DNA of 64,000 nt from Rhodococcus erythropolis NBRC 15567 (lineage in GTDB: Bacteria > Actinomycetota > Actinomycetes > Mycobacteriales > Mycobacteriaceae), in the NCBI RefSeq assembly GCF_001552595.1, contig NZ_BCRM01000002.1, positions 124,001 through 188,000 on the forward strand, written 5' to 3'. Both the position numbers and the translations under genes were made by a program. Positions within the stretch are counted from its first letter, which is position 1. Every line of letters begins with the position of its first letter. This document shows, piece by piece, positions 24,824 to 33,662 of the stretch. Below the pieces are notes generated by a model. It ran no database searches. It was not told the origin of the DNA and saw only the letters and a list, made by a program, of their open reading frames with translations.

Positions 24824-27106
24824 CTACTCGCACTTCACGATCGGCACCGGGTCGTACTTGACGGTCCGGGTGTTCGAGGAAATCTCGGCGCCACTTGCGT
24901 GGTCGGTGATCACGCGGGTGTCGCTGACCGTGAATCCGGGCGCACCGCTCGAAGCCACACAACCAGGCCCCTCCGGCAACGTCACGGTGTTCGGCGACGT
25001 CGGCGACGTACGCGGGCCGGTCGTCGAAGCGACATCGACGGTTTTGGTTCCCCAGATCCGAACGGTGATGTTCGACGACGTCGCAATCGTCTCGATCATC
25101 ACGCCGGTCTTCGCCGGATTACGGAACTGCAAGTCGATCGCTCCATCGAAGATGGTCGCCTCACGCGCCTCGGGGTACCGCGAGATGTAGTAACTGTGCT
25201 CGGTGTGCGCGACGTCGTCCATGCCTGCGAAATACGTCGCGTTGTAGAGCGTCGTCGCGAGCTGGCTGATACCGCCGCCGACAGCCTTGTCCGGGCGACC
25301 ATTGTTGATGATCCCCGACTCGACGTATCCCTGAGCCGCACCGCGCGGACCCGTGTACTCGTTGAGCGAGAACGTATCCCCTGGCTTGATCACGGCCCCG
25401 TCGATCTCCGATGCGGCCAGGCCGATATTCACACCAGACGCGTATTCGAAACCACCGGTGGTGAATTCGCCGATCACCTCGTTGATGCCGAGGGCATCCG
25501 CGGCTTCGGTGGTCAACGCCGGCGGGACCGGTCCGTACACGGCGGGTGTTGCCCGAGACGCCGTGCTGCCCAGCAGAACCGGAAGTTCCTTGACCGTGTC
25601 CGGCCAGTTGATCAGATCACCGACAACACCCGGCACAACCGACGGCTTACCACCGGCGAAGGTGAACGACGCGTCCTTGGGTTGTACTTCAGTCGATACC
25701 AACTGCGGAGTCAGAATCTTGATCGCAGCATCCGTGTTGTACTGCGGAGTCAGCCCACCCGAGCCGTCAGGGGTGAAGGTCAGAACCTCACCGATCTGGT
25801 CGACGCCGAGCGTCGCAACCTTGCCGTCACGGCCGTTGACCACGACATCACCCGAGGCAGCCGGAATGGCAATCTCCTGCAGTGCGCGATCGACACCGGC
25901 CTGAGTGACCGTCACCGGCACCTCGTCGACCGGAAGATCGACGACGCCACCGTCAGACCACTCCGCGGCGAACGTTGCGCCCGCCTGCTGCGTTTCGAGA
26001 GCCTGGCCGGCGGCAGGTGAAACACCCGTCGCCTTCCCACTCTCGAACACGACTGCGCCTTCGACGGGCGCACGATCGCTGTTCGCCGCAAGCTGCGACA
26101 TCGAGGCATCCAACGCACCCTGGTCGACCGTCGACACCACGGGCACCTCGCGGGAGCCGAAGAACGACGTGATGCGGGTGATCGGATTGATCGGCTGAGC
26201 GTTCACGCCCGAGAGCGTCGCCGACCAGTCGACGTCCACACCCGCAGATGCGGGAACGATCTGGGAATCGACGCCGCCGGCATGTACCGCTACCGGTTCG
26301 ACGAGCCTTGGGCCGAGTTCGGCGCGCAGCGTGGCCTCTGCGTCGGCAGGCGTGAGATCACCGATGTCCACCCCGGCGACCTGGGTGCCGCGTGGTGTCT
26401 TCCCCGACGACGTGAAGATGTCCACTCCGTAGGCAATCACTGCGACGGCAAAGATGGCGCCGAGTGCTATCGCTGGTTTGACCCACTTACGGGAAGAAGC
26501 CGGAGCGGGCGCTTCTGGCTGTTGTTGCGGTGCTGGTGGTGCAACTGCCTCTGGTCCGCGGACAACAGGCTCGTACTGCTGCTGGATGGGTTCGAATTGC
26601 TGGGTGTCGTACTGCTGCACGAACTCGGGACGCGGCGGCTTCGGGGGAACCACCACTGCCGGGGGCTCGAACTGCTCTGTCTGCTCGTCGATGGTTTCTG
26701 TCGCCGGAGCCGAGTCGACTACTTCCGTCGGCGGTGCGTCCTCCGCTGGGACGACTGGGATGACGGTGGTGACCTCGTTTGCCGATTCGTCGATGGCCGG
26801 TTCGACGATTGTGGGCTCGACGATTGTCGGCTCGTCTACTGCTTCGTCGACTGTCGCTTCTGTGGAATCGATTGCTTCTTCGTCGACAGGCCTTGGTGCT
26901 TCGGCTGGTTCAGGTTCTACTGATTCAGCCTCGACAACCGCCTCGGTCTCCTCAGGGGTCTTGGGTTCCTCGACCGACTCGGTCTCTTCGACCGCCTGAG
27001 GTTCCTCGACCGACTGAGGTTCCCCGACCGACTCGAGTTCCTGTTCCGGGAGGGACGAGTCCTCGCTGTTCGTCTTCTCGACGGACGGACCCTCTTCGTC
27101 ACTCAC
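24824..27106 (-). CDS. VanW/YoaR-type envelope protein with acidic N-terminal domain
   Basis: A 760-residue protein starting at GTG 27106 with GAGGAG seven bases upstream. Residues 1-200 are a Glu/Val/Pro-rich low-complexity cytoplasmic region with repeated short EEP-like units. A membrane helix at about 208-227 (AIALGAIFAVAVIAYGV) follows. The outer part has two peptidoglycan-binding-like (PG_binding_4) modules and a C-terminal VanW domain (GDTFSLNEYTG, GGGISQLATTLYNATYFAGM). VanW proteins are linked to glycopeptide resistance and cell-wall biology, but their chemistry is unsettled. The acidic tail suggests a cytoplasmic partner at the divisome or wall synthesis site. Confidence 0.9.
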   Translation of the reverse strand: MSDEEGPSVEKTNSEDSSLPEQELESVGEPQSVEEPQAVEETESVEEPKTPEETEAVVEAESVEPEPAEAPRPVDEEAIDSTEATVDEAVDEPTIVEPTIVEPAIDESANEVTTVIPVVPAEDAPPTEVVDSAPATETIDEQTEQFEPPAVVVPPKPPRPEFVQQYDTQQFEPIQQQYEPVVRGPEAVAPPAPQQQPEAPAPASSRKWVKPAIALGAIFAVAVIAYGVDIFTSSGKTPRGTQVAGVDIGDLTPADAEATLRAELGPRLVEPVAVHAGGVDSQIVPASAGVDVDWSATLSGVNAQPINPITRITSFFGSREVPVVSTVDQGALDASMSQLAANSDRAPVEGAVVFESGKATGVSPAAGQALETQQAGATFAAEWSDGGVVDLPVDEVPVTVTQAGVDRALQEIAIPAASGDVVVNGRDGKVATLGVDQIGEVLTFTPDGSGGLTPQYNTDAAIKILTPQLVSTEVQPKDASFTFAGGKPSVVPGVVGDLINWPDTVKELPVLLGSTASRATPAVYGPVPPALTTEAADALGINEVIGEFTTGGFEYASGVNIGLAASEIDGAVIKPGDTFSLNEYTGPRGAAQGYVESGIINNGRPDKAVGGGISQLATTLYNATYFAGMDDVAHTEHSYYISRYPEAREATIFDGAIDLQFRNPAKTGVMIETIATSSNITVRIWGTKTVDVASTTGPRTSPTSPNTVTLPEGPGCVASSGAPGFTVSDTRVITDHASGAEISSNTRTVKYDPVPIVKCE

Positions 27107-27182
27107 CTGTTGGCTCCTCGCTGCATCAACCGTCGCTGCGGCGCTCACCGACAACTCAATACAGGATATCCGGACATACGAG

Positions 27183-27229
27183 AGCCCCGGGCTGCTGCCA
27201 GGTCGGGGGTCAGGCAGCAACACGGGGCT
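27183..27229. repeat. Two-tier hairpin upstream of the VanW gene
   Basis: AGCCCCG (27183-27189) pairs with CGGGGCT (27223-27229), and inside it TGCTGCC (27193-27199) pairs with GGCAGCA (27213-27219). It lies 77-123 bases before the VanW-gene start, so it may be a structured leader, or a second terminator behind fadA2. Confidence 0.45.
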
Positions 27230-27293
27230 GTCATGAATATCGGTAGCTATTCTGCAGCGTTACACGCCTGCGCGAAAAAGTTTGCAAAGAGTT

Positions 27294-27328
27294 CGGGGAT
27301 CCGGCCACCCCTCGTGGCCGGATCCCCG
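27294..27328 (-). terminator. Terminator of fadA2
   Basis: The perfect 15-bp arms CGGGGATCCGGCCAC (27294-27308) and GTGGCCGGATCCCCG (27314-27328) with a 5-base loop lie 73 bases beyond the fadA2 stop on the minus strand. Confidence 0.75.
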
Positions 27329-27400
27329 ATTACGCATCCCCTCGCGACGATCACTGCAGGTGAGCGCAGTTTTCAGTCGCGTGGGGAGATTGTAGAGCGG

Positions 27401-28756
27401 TTACCGCTCGATGATCGCCGTGACACCCTGGCCACCGGCCGCACAGATCGAGATCAGGCCGCGGCCCGAGCCCTTCTCCGCGAGCATCTTTGCGAGGGAA
27501 GCCACAATACGTCCGCCGGTTGCCGCGAACGGGTGACCTGCAGCCAAGGACGATCCGTTGACATTGAGCTTGCTTCGGTCGATCGATCCCAACGCGCCGT
27601 CGAGGCCGAGGCGTTCCTTGCAGTACTCGTCGGACTCGAAGGCCTGCAGGGTTGCCAGAACCACCGAAGCGAAGGCTTCGTGGATCTCGTAGTAATCGAA
27701 GTCCTGCAAGGTCAGACCGTTGCGGGCCAGCAAACGCGGAATCGCGTACGTGGGAGCCATGAGCAACCCGTCTTTGCCGTGGACGTAGTCGACGGCAGCG
27801 GTTTCGGAATCGACGAGGTGCGCCAGAACCGGAAGGTTGCGCTCGGCGGCCCACTCGTCGGTGGAGAGGAGCACTGCAGAAGCGCCGTCGGTGAGCGGCG
27901 TCGAGTTGCCTGCCGTCATCGTCGCGTCGCCGAGCTTGGTACCGAAGACGGGCTTGAGCGTCGACAGCTTCTCGACGGTCGAACCGGGACGGAGGTTGTC
28001 GTCGCGGGTCAGGCCGAGGAACGGGGTGACGAGGTCGTCGAAGAAACCGCGGTCGTAGGCAGCCGCCATGTTCTTGTGGCTGGCAGCGGCAAGTTCATCC
28101 TGGTCCTCGCGCTTCACGCCGAATTCCTTGGCGGTGATCGCAGCGTGGTCACCCATCGACTTGCCGGTGCGAGGCTCGCCGTTGCGCGGAATTTCGAGAC
28201 CGAGCATGCCCGCACGGACGTTGCCGAGCAGCTTGATGCGGTCGCCCGTGGACTTCGCGCGGTTGAGGGAGAGCAGGAACTCGCGCGCCTGATCGTTGAC
28301 GCCGATCGGGGCGTCGGACGTGGTGTCCGTGCCGCCGCCAATGCCCGAATCGATGCGGCCGGCCGAAATGGCGTCGCCGACGGCGATGATCGACTGCAGT
28401 CCCGTGCCACACGCCTGCTGAAGGTCGTACGCCGACGTGTACGGGCTCAGCGCGCTGCCGAGAACGGACTCGCGAATGAGATTGAAATCACGGCTGTGCT
28501 TGAGCACCGCACCGCCGACGACCATGCCGAGCTTCTCGCCCTGCAGATTGAATCGGCTCACCAGACCGTCGAGCGTCGCAGTGAACATGTCCTGGTTGGA
28601 CGCCTGTGCGTACGCCTTGTCCGAGCGTGCGAACGGAATGCGATTTCCGCCGACGATCGCAACCGGACGGCGCTGACCTGCGGACTTCGCAGCGGCTGCG
28701 GCCGGTGCGGTGCGCGGTGCGGCGGGCTTTGCGTTTGAACGGGCTTTGCTTGTCAC
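27401..28756 (-). CDS. fadA2: Acetyl-CoA acetyltransferase / 3-ketoacyl-CoA thiolase (FadA2 type)
   Basis: A 451-residue thiolase. The nucleophilic cysteine is in QQACGTGLQS, the histidine is in the SSLAAGHPFAATGG segment and the second cysteine is in ICAAGGQG. NEAF is replaced by HEAFASVV, as in the FadI/FadA2 branch. The first 30 residues are an Ala/Lys/Pro-rich extension. I choose GTG 28756 because GGAG lies six bases upstream; a TTG at 28768 is possible. It should cleave 3-ketoacyl-CoA (or run the reverse condensation) with fabG4, htdX and fadE5 products. It is divergent from fabG4 with a shared TetR-like operator. Confidence 0.93.
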   Translation of the reverse strand: MTSKARSNAKPAAPRTAPAAAAAKSAGQRRPVAIVGGNRIPFARSDKAYAQASNQDMFTATLDGLVSRFNLQGEKLGMVVGGAVLKHSRDFNLIRESVLGSALSPYTSAYDLQQACGTGLQSIIAVGDAISAGRIDSGIGGGTDTTSDAPIGVNDQAREFLLSLNRAKSTGDRIKLLGNVRAGMLGLEIPRNGEPRTGKSMGDHAAITAKEFGVKREDQDELAAASHKNMAAAYDRGFFDDLVTPFLGLTRDDNLRPGSTVEKLSTLKPVFGTKLGDATMTAGNSTPLTDGASAVLLSTDEWAAERNLPVLAHLVDSETAAVDYVHGKDGLLMAPTYAIPRLLARNGLTLQDFDYYEIHEAFASVVLATLQAFESDEYCKERLGLDGALGSIDRSKLNVNGSSLAAGHPFAATGGRIVASLAKMLAEKGSGRGLISICAAGGQGVTAIIER

Positions 28757-28798
28757 TTGCGTCTCCAAGGATGGTGCGATTACCTGTTGAAGACTATT

Positions 28799-28814
28799 CT
28801 TACTCAGTAGTAAG
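28799..28814. promoter_or_regulatory. Candidate TetR operator in fadA2/fabG4 divergent promoter
   Basis: The perfect palindrome CTTAC-TCAGTA-GTAAG sits in the 130-bp gap between the divergent fadA2 and fabG4 genes. The same CTTAC-N6-GTAAG lies before the tetR gene at 31797. Confidence 0.65.
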
Positions 28815-28886
28815 TTACTTGTCTATCGCCGCATTCTTTCGATTGCCCGGTGAGAGACAACCCGAAACACAACAGAAGGTAGGACC

Positions 28887-30233
28887 GTGGCAGCCAGCAA
28901 GGGAGCTCCCGACCTCTATTCACAGTTCCTCTCGTCCGCCCCCGGCGCATTCATCGCGTCGAAGGCCGGCCTGCCCAGGCCCGAGAACCTGCGTCGCTAC
29001 AAAGCAGGGGAACCCGCACTCGCCGGACCTGTCCTCATCGGCGGCAAGGGTCGGCTCGCAGAACCACTTCGCGTACTGCTCTCCGACTACCCGGCGGCTC
29101 AGGCACACGACAGCAGCTTCGGCGGACTCGTGTTCGACGCCACCGGAATCACTCAGGTCAGCGAGCTCGAGCAGCTGTTCGAGTTCTTCCAGCCCGTGAT
29201 CCGCAACCTCGCACCGTCGGCTCGCGTCGTCGTTCTCGGCACGACGCCGGAAGAAACGTCGAGCGTCGACGAGCATGTCGCGCAGCGCGCGCTCGAAGGC
29301 TTCACCCGCAGCGTCGGCAAGGAGATCAAGCGCGGCTCCACCGCTCAGCTGGTCTACGTCTCCCCCAAGGCGTCCACCGGACTGTCCGGCGTGGAATCGA
29401 CTCTGCGCTTTCTCCTTTCGGCAAAGTCCGCCTTCGTCGACGGCCAGGTCATCGTCGTCGGCGCTGAAGATTCCGTCGCGCCCGCAAGCTGGGACAAGCC
29501 GCTCGAAGGCAAGGTTGCCGTCGTCACCGGCGCAGCCCGCGGTATCGGCGCCACCATCGCCGAGGTCCTGGCCCGCGACGGCGCACACGTGGTCTGCGCT
29601 GACATCCCGGCCGCCGGCGAAGCACTGTCCGAGACCGCAAACAAGGTCGGCGGCACGTCCCTCGCCCTCGACGTCACGGCGGCCGACGCAGCCGAGGTCC
29701 TCGCAGCTCACCTCCTCGAGCGTCACGGCGGAGCCGACATCATCGTCCACAACGCCGGCATCACCCGCGACAAGACCCTCGCCAACATGGACGAGGGCCG
29801 CTGGAACATGGTCATGAACGTCAATCTTCTTGCACCGCAGAAGATCACCGAGCACCTCGTCGAGAAGGGCGCTCTCAAGGAAGGCGGCCGCGTCGTCGAC
29901 GTCTCCTCCATCGCCGGCATCGCGGGCAACCGCGGCCAGACCAACTACGGCACCTCCAAGGCCGGCGTCATCGGCCTCGTACACGCCGAAGCTCCCGTCC
30001 TGGCGAAGAAGAACATCACCATCAACGCCGTCGCACCGGGCTTCATCGAGACCGCCATGACCGCAGCCATCCCCTTCGCCACCCGCGAAGCCGGCCGCCG
30101 CATGAGCTCGCTCCTGCAGGGCGGCGAGACCGTCGACGTCGCCGAGACCGTCGCATACTTCGCCAGCCCGGCTTCCAACGCCGTTACGGGACAGGTCGTT
30201 CGCGTCTGCGGCCAGAGCCTCCTGGGCGCATGA
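28887..30233 (+). CDS. fabG4: High-molecular-weight 3-oxoacyl-(ACP/CoA) reductase FabG4
   Basis: A 448-residue FabG. Residues 1-205 form a flavodoxin-like N-terminal domain that is absent from normal 250-residue FabG; residues 206-448 are the SDR domain with [26 protein letters not shown], the serine in VVDVSSIAG and YGTSK as the YxxxK site. In mycobacteria FabG4 reduces 3-oxoacyl-CoA with NADH. The start is GTG 28887 behind an AAGGTAGGA site. The next gene, the dehydratase htdX, starts inside the stop codon, so the reduction and dehydration steps are encoded together. Confidence 0.94.
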   Translation: MAASKGAPDLYSQFLSSAPGAFIASKAGLPRPENLRRYKAGEPALAGPVLIGGKGRLAEPLRVLLSDYPAAQAHDSSFGGLVFDATGITQVSELEQLFEFFQPVIRNLAPSARVVVLGTTPEETSSVDEHVAQRALEGFTRSVGKEIKRGSTAQLVYVSPKASTGLSGVESTLRFLLSAKSAFVDGQVIVVGAEDSVAPASWDKPLEGKVAVVTGAARGIGATIAEVLARDGAHVVCADIPAAGEALSETANKVGGTSLALDVTAADAAEVLAAHLLERHGGADIIVHNAGITRDKTLANMDEGRWNMVMNVNLLAPQKITEHLVEKGALKEGGRVVDVSSIAGIAGNRGQTNYGTSKAGVIGLVHAEAPVLAKKNITINAVAPGFIETAMTAAIPFATREAGRRMSSLLQGGETVDVAETVAYFASPASNAVTGQVVRVCGQSLLGA

Positions 30234-31096
30234 TGGCAACAAAGACCGTCGCGCTCACCGAGCAGCCGAAGACCATCGACATCTACTCCCGGGCGGTACT
30301 GGGATTGTTGCCGTGGAACAAGTCCAACTCGCACTCGGTGCCACAGCAGACCTTCACCCTCACCGGACTGAAGGTCGACACCGACAATCTGGCGGCGTAC
30401 TGCCGCGTGACCGGACTGCGATTCGGCGACACTCTGCCGATCACGTATCCCTTCACCTTGGCCTTCCCGACCGTGATGAAGCTGATGGTGTCGAAGGACT
30501 TCCCCTTCGCCGCCGTCGGCTCCGTTCACGCCGAGAACGTCATCGAATCGCTGCGGCCCATCTCCGTCAGCGAACCGCTTGACCTCTCGGTGCATGCCGA
30601 GAACCTGCGTGAGCACCGCAAGGGCCTGCTGATCGACGTGATCACCGAAATTCGGGTGGGACGGGAACTGGTCTGGCGACAGACCTCGAGCTTCCTGAAC
30701 CAGCAGAAGACCTCCCTGTCCGGCCAGCCAGGTCCGGAGCCCAAGGCCGACGAGGTCCCGCCGATGCCGATGAGCACCATCCGCGTCGACCAGACCACGA
30801 TCAGCAAGTACGCCGCCGTCTCCGGCGACCGCAATCCGATTCACGTCTCGTCTCTGGGCGCCAAGGCTTTCGGTTTCCCGAAGACCATTGCTCACGGAAT
30901 GTGGAGTGCCGCGGCAGTTCTGCGGACCGTCGAGGGGTCCGTCGCGGACAAGGTCACCTACAGCGTGCGTTTCGGCAAGCCGATTCTGCTACCGGCGACG
31001 CTGAATGCCTACGCTGATCGCACCGACGGCGGCTGGGATCTGTCGCTGCGTCACCCGAAGAAGGGTTACCCGCACGTCACTGCGACGCTGCGCTGA
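30230..31096 (+). CDS. htdX: MaoC-like 3-hydroxyacyl dehydratase (HtdX type)
   Basis: A 288-residue double-hotdog protein. The C-terminal half carries the hydratase-2 motif [13 protein letters not shown], followed by the [17 protein letters not shown] helix; the N-terminal hotdog ([17 protein letters not shown]) is degenerate. It dehydrates or hydrates 3-hydroxyacyl/enoyl thioesters. ATG 30230 overlaps the fabG4 stop (ATGA); a second ATG is at 30233. The fabG4-htdX operon matches the order I recall for Rv0242c-Rv0241c. It ends before a REP-like palindrome. Confidence 0.93.
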   Translation: MMATKTVALTEQPKTIDIYSRAVLGLLPWNKSNSHSVPQQTFTLTGLKVDTDNLAAYCRVTGLRFGDTLPITYPFTLAFPTVMKLMVSKDFPFAAVGSVHAENVIESLRPISVSEPLDLSVHAENLREHRKGLLIDVITEIRVGRELVWRQTSSFLNQQKTSLSGQPGPEPKADEVPPMPMSTIRVDQTTISKYAAVSGDRNPIHVSSLGAKAFGFPKTIAHGMWSAAAVLRTVEGSVADKVTYSVRFGKPILLPATLNAYADRTDGGWDLSLRHPKKGYPHVTATLR

Positions 31097-31124
31097 CCTG
31101 AGTTTTGTCGGGTTTCCCACCCAC

Positions 31125-31189
31125 CCCAATTGAGCGAACGTACCTTTCGGCGCCTTGGATGCGCTGAAAGGTACGTTCGCTCAGATTGG
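31125..31189. repeat. REP-like long palindrome between convergent genes
   Basis: TGAGCGAACGTACCTTTC (31131-31148) is perfectly complementary to 31166-31183, with GCGC/GCGC extending the stem inward and CCAA/TTGG outward. It lies between the convergent htdX and tetR stops and could terminate both. Its length, symmetry and non-coding place suggest a dispersed REP-type element; copies elsewhere cannot be tested here. Confidence 0.7.
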
Positions 31190-31197
31190 TTTGGGGG

Positions 31198-31797
31198 CTA
31201 TTCGGACTTCTTCTTGCCCGACAGACCGCGCCACGCGAGGGATTCGAGTAGATCCGCTGCGGCATCCACTTCGATTTCCCCACCCGCGACCCGGTCGGCT
31301 ACCGCCTCACCGGCGCCGACGAGCGCAATGGCGATGATCCCGTAATCGTGCGCGGCATCAGGATCCTTGGTGCTGGACTCGAGCAGATGCGCAGTCAACT
31401 CGATCAACCGATCGCGGCTGGACTGCACGGTTCCCGCAAAAGCCTGCTGCCCGACGGCCTGACGGTAGAGCACCATCCACGACTTGCGGTTTGCGCCCAC
31501 GAACCCGAGGAAGCCCTCGAGAGCGGCGCGCAATTGTTCACGCGGAGTCAGGTTCGGCGCACCGGCCGGGGCGAGCGCTTCGAGGAAGCGGAGCCCTTCA
31601 CGATGAATGCACGCCGCGAACAACTCTTCCTTCGAGCCGTAGTACAGGTACAGCATCGGCTTCGAGATCTCGGCTTTGGCTGCGATGGTGTCCATCGAAG
31701 TTTCGTGAAACCCCCTGTCGGAGAACACGTCCACAGCCGCGTCGAGCATCTGCTGCTCACGCACTGCGCGTGGCAGTCGCTTGGTACCGCCGGCCAT
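31198..31797 (-). CDS. TetR family regulator, probable regulator of the fad/fab cluster
   Basis: A 199-residue TetR protein starting at ATG 31797 behind TTGGAGGA. The DNA-binding domain covers about 10-60 (FHETSMDTIAAKAEISKPML, then YLYYGSKEELF). It is downstream of and convergent with fabG4-htdX, in the place where M. tuberculosis has Rv0238, as I recall it. Its promoter holds a perfect ATCTTAC/GTAAGAT palindrome, 29-48 bases before the start, that recurs before fadA2/fabG4. The likely ligand is an acyl-CoA, as for many TetR regulators of lipid genes; this is inference. Confidence 0.9.
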   Translation of the reverse strand: MAGGTKRLPRAVREQQMLDAAVDVFSDRGFHETSMDTIAAKAEISKPMLYLYYGSKEELFAACIHREGLRFLEALAPAGAPNLTPREQLRAALEGFLGFVGANRKSWMVLYRQAVGQQAFAGTVQSSRDRLIELTAHLLESSTKDPDAAHDYGIIAIALVGAGEAVADRVAGGEIEVDAAADLLESLAWRGLSGKKKSE

Positions 31798-31825
31798 GCT
31801 TCCTCCAACCACAGGGTAAATGTCG

Positions 31826-31845
31826 ATCTTACTCTACGGTAAGAT
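31826..31845. promoter_or_regulatory. TetR autoregulatory operator
   Basis: The perfect palindrome ATCTTAC-TCTACG-GTAAGAT lies directly upstream of the tetR gene. The core CTTAC-N6-GTAAG is identical in arms and spacing to the site at 28799-28814. Confidence 0.65.
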
Positions 31846-31869
31846 TGTGCGTCGAATCCCGACTTCGAC

Positions 31870-33048
31870 TCAGCAGGTCACGGCACCTTTGGCAGTGGCA
31901 ACTGTGACCACGGCCTGATCGACCCGCGCCTGCGGAAGCTCACCGGACGCGACGGCCTGCTCGAGATGGTCGAGCACCCGCGGAACGTCGTCGGTTGTCA
32001 GCCACAATGCCTGATCGACTCCAGCCACCAGCGCAGCCTGAACCGCGTCGGCAATATCGTATCGGTCGGTGATCGCCTGCATTCCGCTGAGGTCGTCGGT
32101 GAATACCGGGCCGGTGAACGGCGCTGCGCCGTAACCCACTCCGTCGCGAAGCAACGCGACGGCGGCGGGGCTGATGCTGGCAGGGGTACCGGGCTCGGTC
32201 AGACCGGGAACCTCGAGGTGACCCATCATGACGCCGACTCCGGTTCCCGACAGCTCCCGGAAGGGAATCAGGTCCGACGCGATCAGATCCTGCAAGGGCG
32301 GCGTTGTCACCTCACCCCGGTGCGAGTCACCCGACGCGCTGCCATGTCCGGGAAAGTGCTTGATCACCGGGAAGATTCCGGCATCGCGCATACCCTGCGC
32401 GTACGCACCGGCGTAGGCAACCACGGTCTGGGGGTCGTCGGAGTACGAGCGGTCCCCGATCACGGAGTCGTCGGGTTGGCTGCTGACGTCGACGTCGGGG
32501 GCGTAGTTGACGGTGATCCCGAGATCCTTCAACCCGCGTCCACGCTCGAGCGCCATCTGGTACGTCTGTTCCACTGTCATGGTCTGCGCCGTTTCTCTGG
32601 CCGACGGATCGGGCCCGAGGATGTCCGCGACGCGGGAAACTCGTCCACCTTCTTCGTCGATCGTCACCATCAACGGCAACTTCGACGCCGAAGCAACCTG
32701 CGGCACTTCGCGATTGGTGAGCATCGACTGATCGGTCCAACTTCCGACGAAGATGCCGCCGATCTCCTCGTTCTGCACTATCGACAACGCGTCATCGGTC
32801 CCGGTGACGCCGACGTTGAGCAGCTGGGCAAGTTTCTGACGCAGGGACAGTGAAGCCAGAAGGTCACTACCGCACGACGCGGCGACGGGCGCGGAGCTGG
32901 ATGCCGCAGGCGTCGACGTGATCTCGGAGGTGGTGCTGGTCGGGGCGCTCGAAACCGGATCGGCGGTCCCGTTTTCGCCCGAGCATCCCGCAACCAACCC
33001 TCCGCATAAAGCAATGGTCGTCGCAGCCTTCAGAAACTTGATCCGCAT
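31870..33048 (-). CDS. lpqI: Beta-N-acetylglucosaminidase lipoprotein (LpqI-like, GH3)
   Basis: A 392-residue secreted enzyme. The signal peptide MRIKFLKAATTIALCGGLV ends in the lipobox LVAGC (Cys22), followed by a Ser/Thr-rich linker. The GH3/NagZ domain shows MVTIDEEGGRVSRV and the KHFPGHGSASGDSHRGE loop, which supplies the His-Asp dyad of NagZ-type enzymes. LpqI releases GlcNAc from peptidoglycan fragments for wall recycling. The start is ATG 33048. A longer upstream frame exists but would bury the signal peptide. It is divergent from a universal stress protein. Confidence 0.92.
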   Translation of the reverse strand: MRIKFLKAATTIALCGGLVAGCSGENGTADPVSSAPTSTTSEITSTPAASSSAPVAASCGSDLLASLSLRQKLAQLLNVGVTGTDDALSIVQNEEIGGIFVGSWTDQSMLTNREVPQVASASKLPLMVTIDEEGGRVSRVADILGPDPSARETAQTMTVEQTYQMALERGRGLKDLGITVNYAPDVDVSSQPDDSVIGDRSYSDDPQTVVAYAGAYAQGMRDAGIFPVIKHFPGHGSASGDSHRGEVTTPPLQDLIASDLIPFRELSGTGVGVMMGHLEVPGLTEPGTPASISPAAVALLRDGVGYGAAPFTGPVFTDDLSGMQAITDRYDIADAVQAALVAGVDQALWLTTDDVPRVLDHLEQAVASGELPQARVDQAVVTVATAKGAVTC

Positions 33049-33149
33049 ACCTCGACCGTAACGGACCCGGTACCCATACACTCCCTCACGGGCACATCGG
33101 GACGGTAGCCTGGAAGAGAACCGATTCCCCCGCTGACGAGGAGGTCGTG

Positions 33150-33617
33150 ATGCCACAAGGTCTGATGCTCATCGCGTACGACGGTTCCGACAACGCCAAG
33201 CGTGCAGTCGACTATGCGGGGCGTTTCCTCTCCGCCAATCGTGCTGTTCTCGTCACTGCCTGGGAGCCGATGGTTCGCCAGGCCGCTCGCATGTCCGGCC
33301 TGTCCGGGGTGATGCAACCGGAGTGGGTTCCCGACGACGACGTCGAGGACATCGCGTACACCGACGCCAAAGTCACCCTCGCCGAGGGCGTCGCACTGGC
33401 CGAGGCCGCAGGCCTGACCGTCGAAGGCAGAAGCGCCGAGTGCCGATCCGCGATCTGGTCTGCAATCTGCGAAACCGCAGACGAATTGGACGTCGACATC
33501 ATCGTGACCGGCACCCGTGGCACTACGGGTTTGCGGTCGCTACTGCAGAGCAGCGTCGCGGATCATGTTCTGCGTCACAGTCATCGGCCGGTGTTGATCG
33601 TCCCTCCAGGGAAGTGA
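33150..33617 (+). CDS. Universal stress protein (UspA family)
   Basis: A 155-residue single-domain Usp. It starts LMLIAYDGSDNAKRAVDYAG and ends with the ATP-binding loop GTRGTTGLRSLLQSSVADHV followed by HRPVLIVP, the G-2x-G-9x-G(S/T)-like pattern. It therefore probably binds ATP. The start is ATG 33150 behind GAGGAG; a GTG three bases earlier is possible. The 101-bp gap to lpqI would hold divergent promoters. It lies 45 bases before entC. Confidence 0.9.
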   Translation: MPQGLMLIAYDGSDNAKRAVDYAGRFLSANRAVLVTAWEPMVRQAARMSGLSGVMQPEWVPDDDVEDIAYTDAKVTLAEGVALAEAAGLTVEGRSAECRSAIWSAICETADELDVDIIVTGTRGTTGLRSLLQSSVADHVLRHSHRPVLIVPPGK

Positions 33618-33662
33618 CCTTCGCGCATTCCTGATCCGTGGCCGACTAGTGTCGAAGCCACC

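Noticed and set aside
26500..27100. Low-complexity repeats in the VanW gene as a mobile or satellite element
   Set aside because: The pattern comes from Glu/Pro/Val-rich codons in the N-terminal cytoplasmic region and is in frame.
28920..30242. 440-residue frame antisense to fabG4
   Set aside because: Composition is only Asp/Gly/Val-rich antisense of the SDR gene; fabG4 is clearly the real gene.
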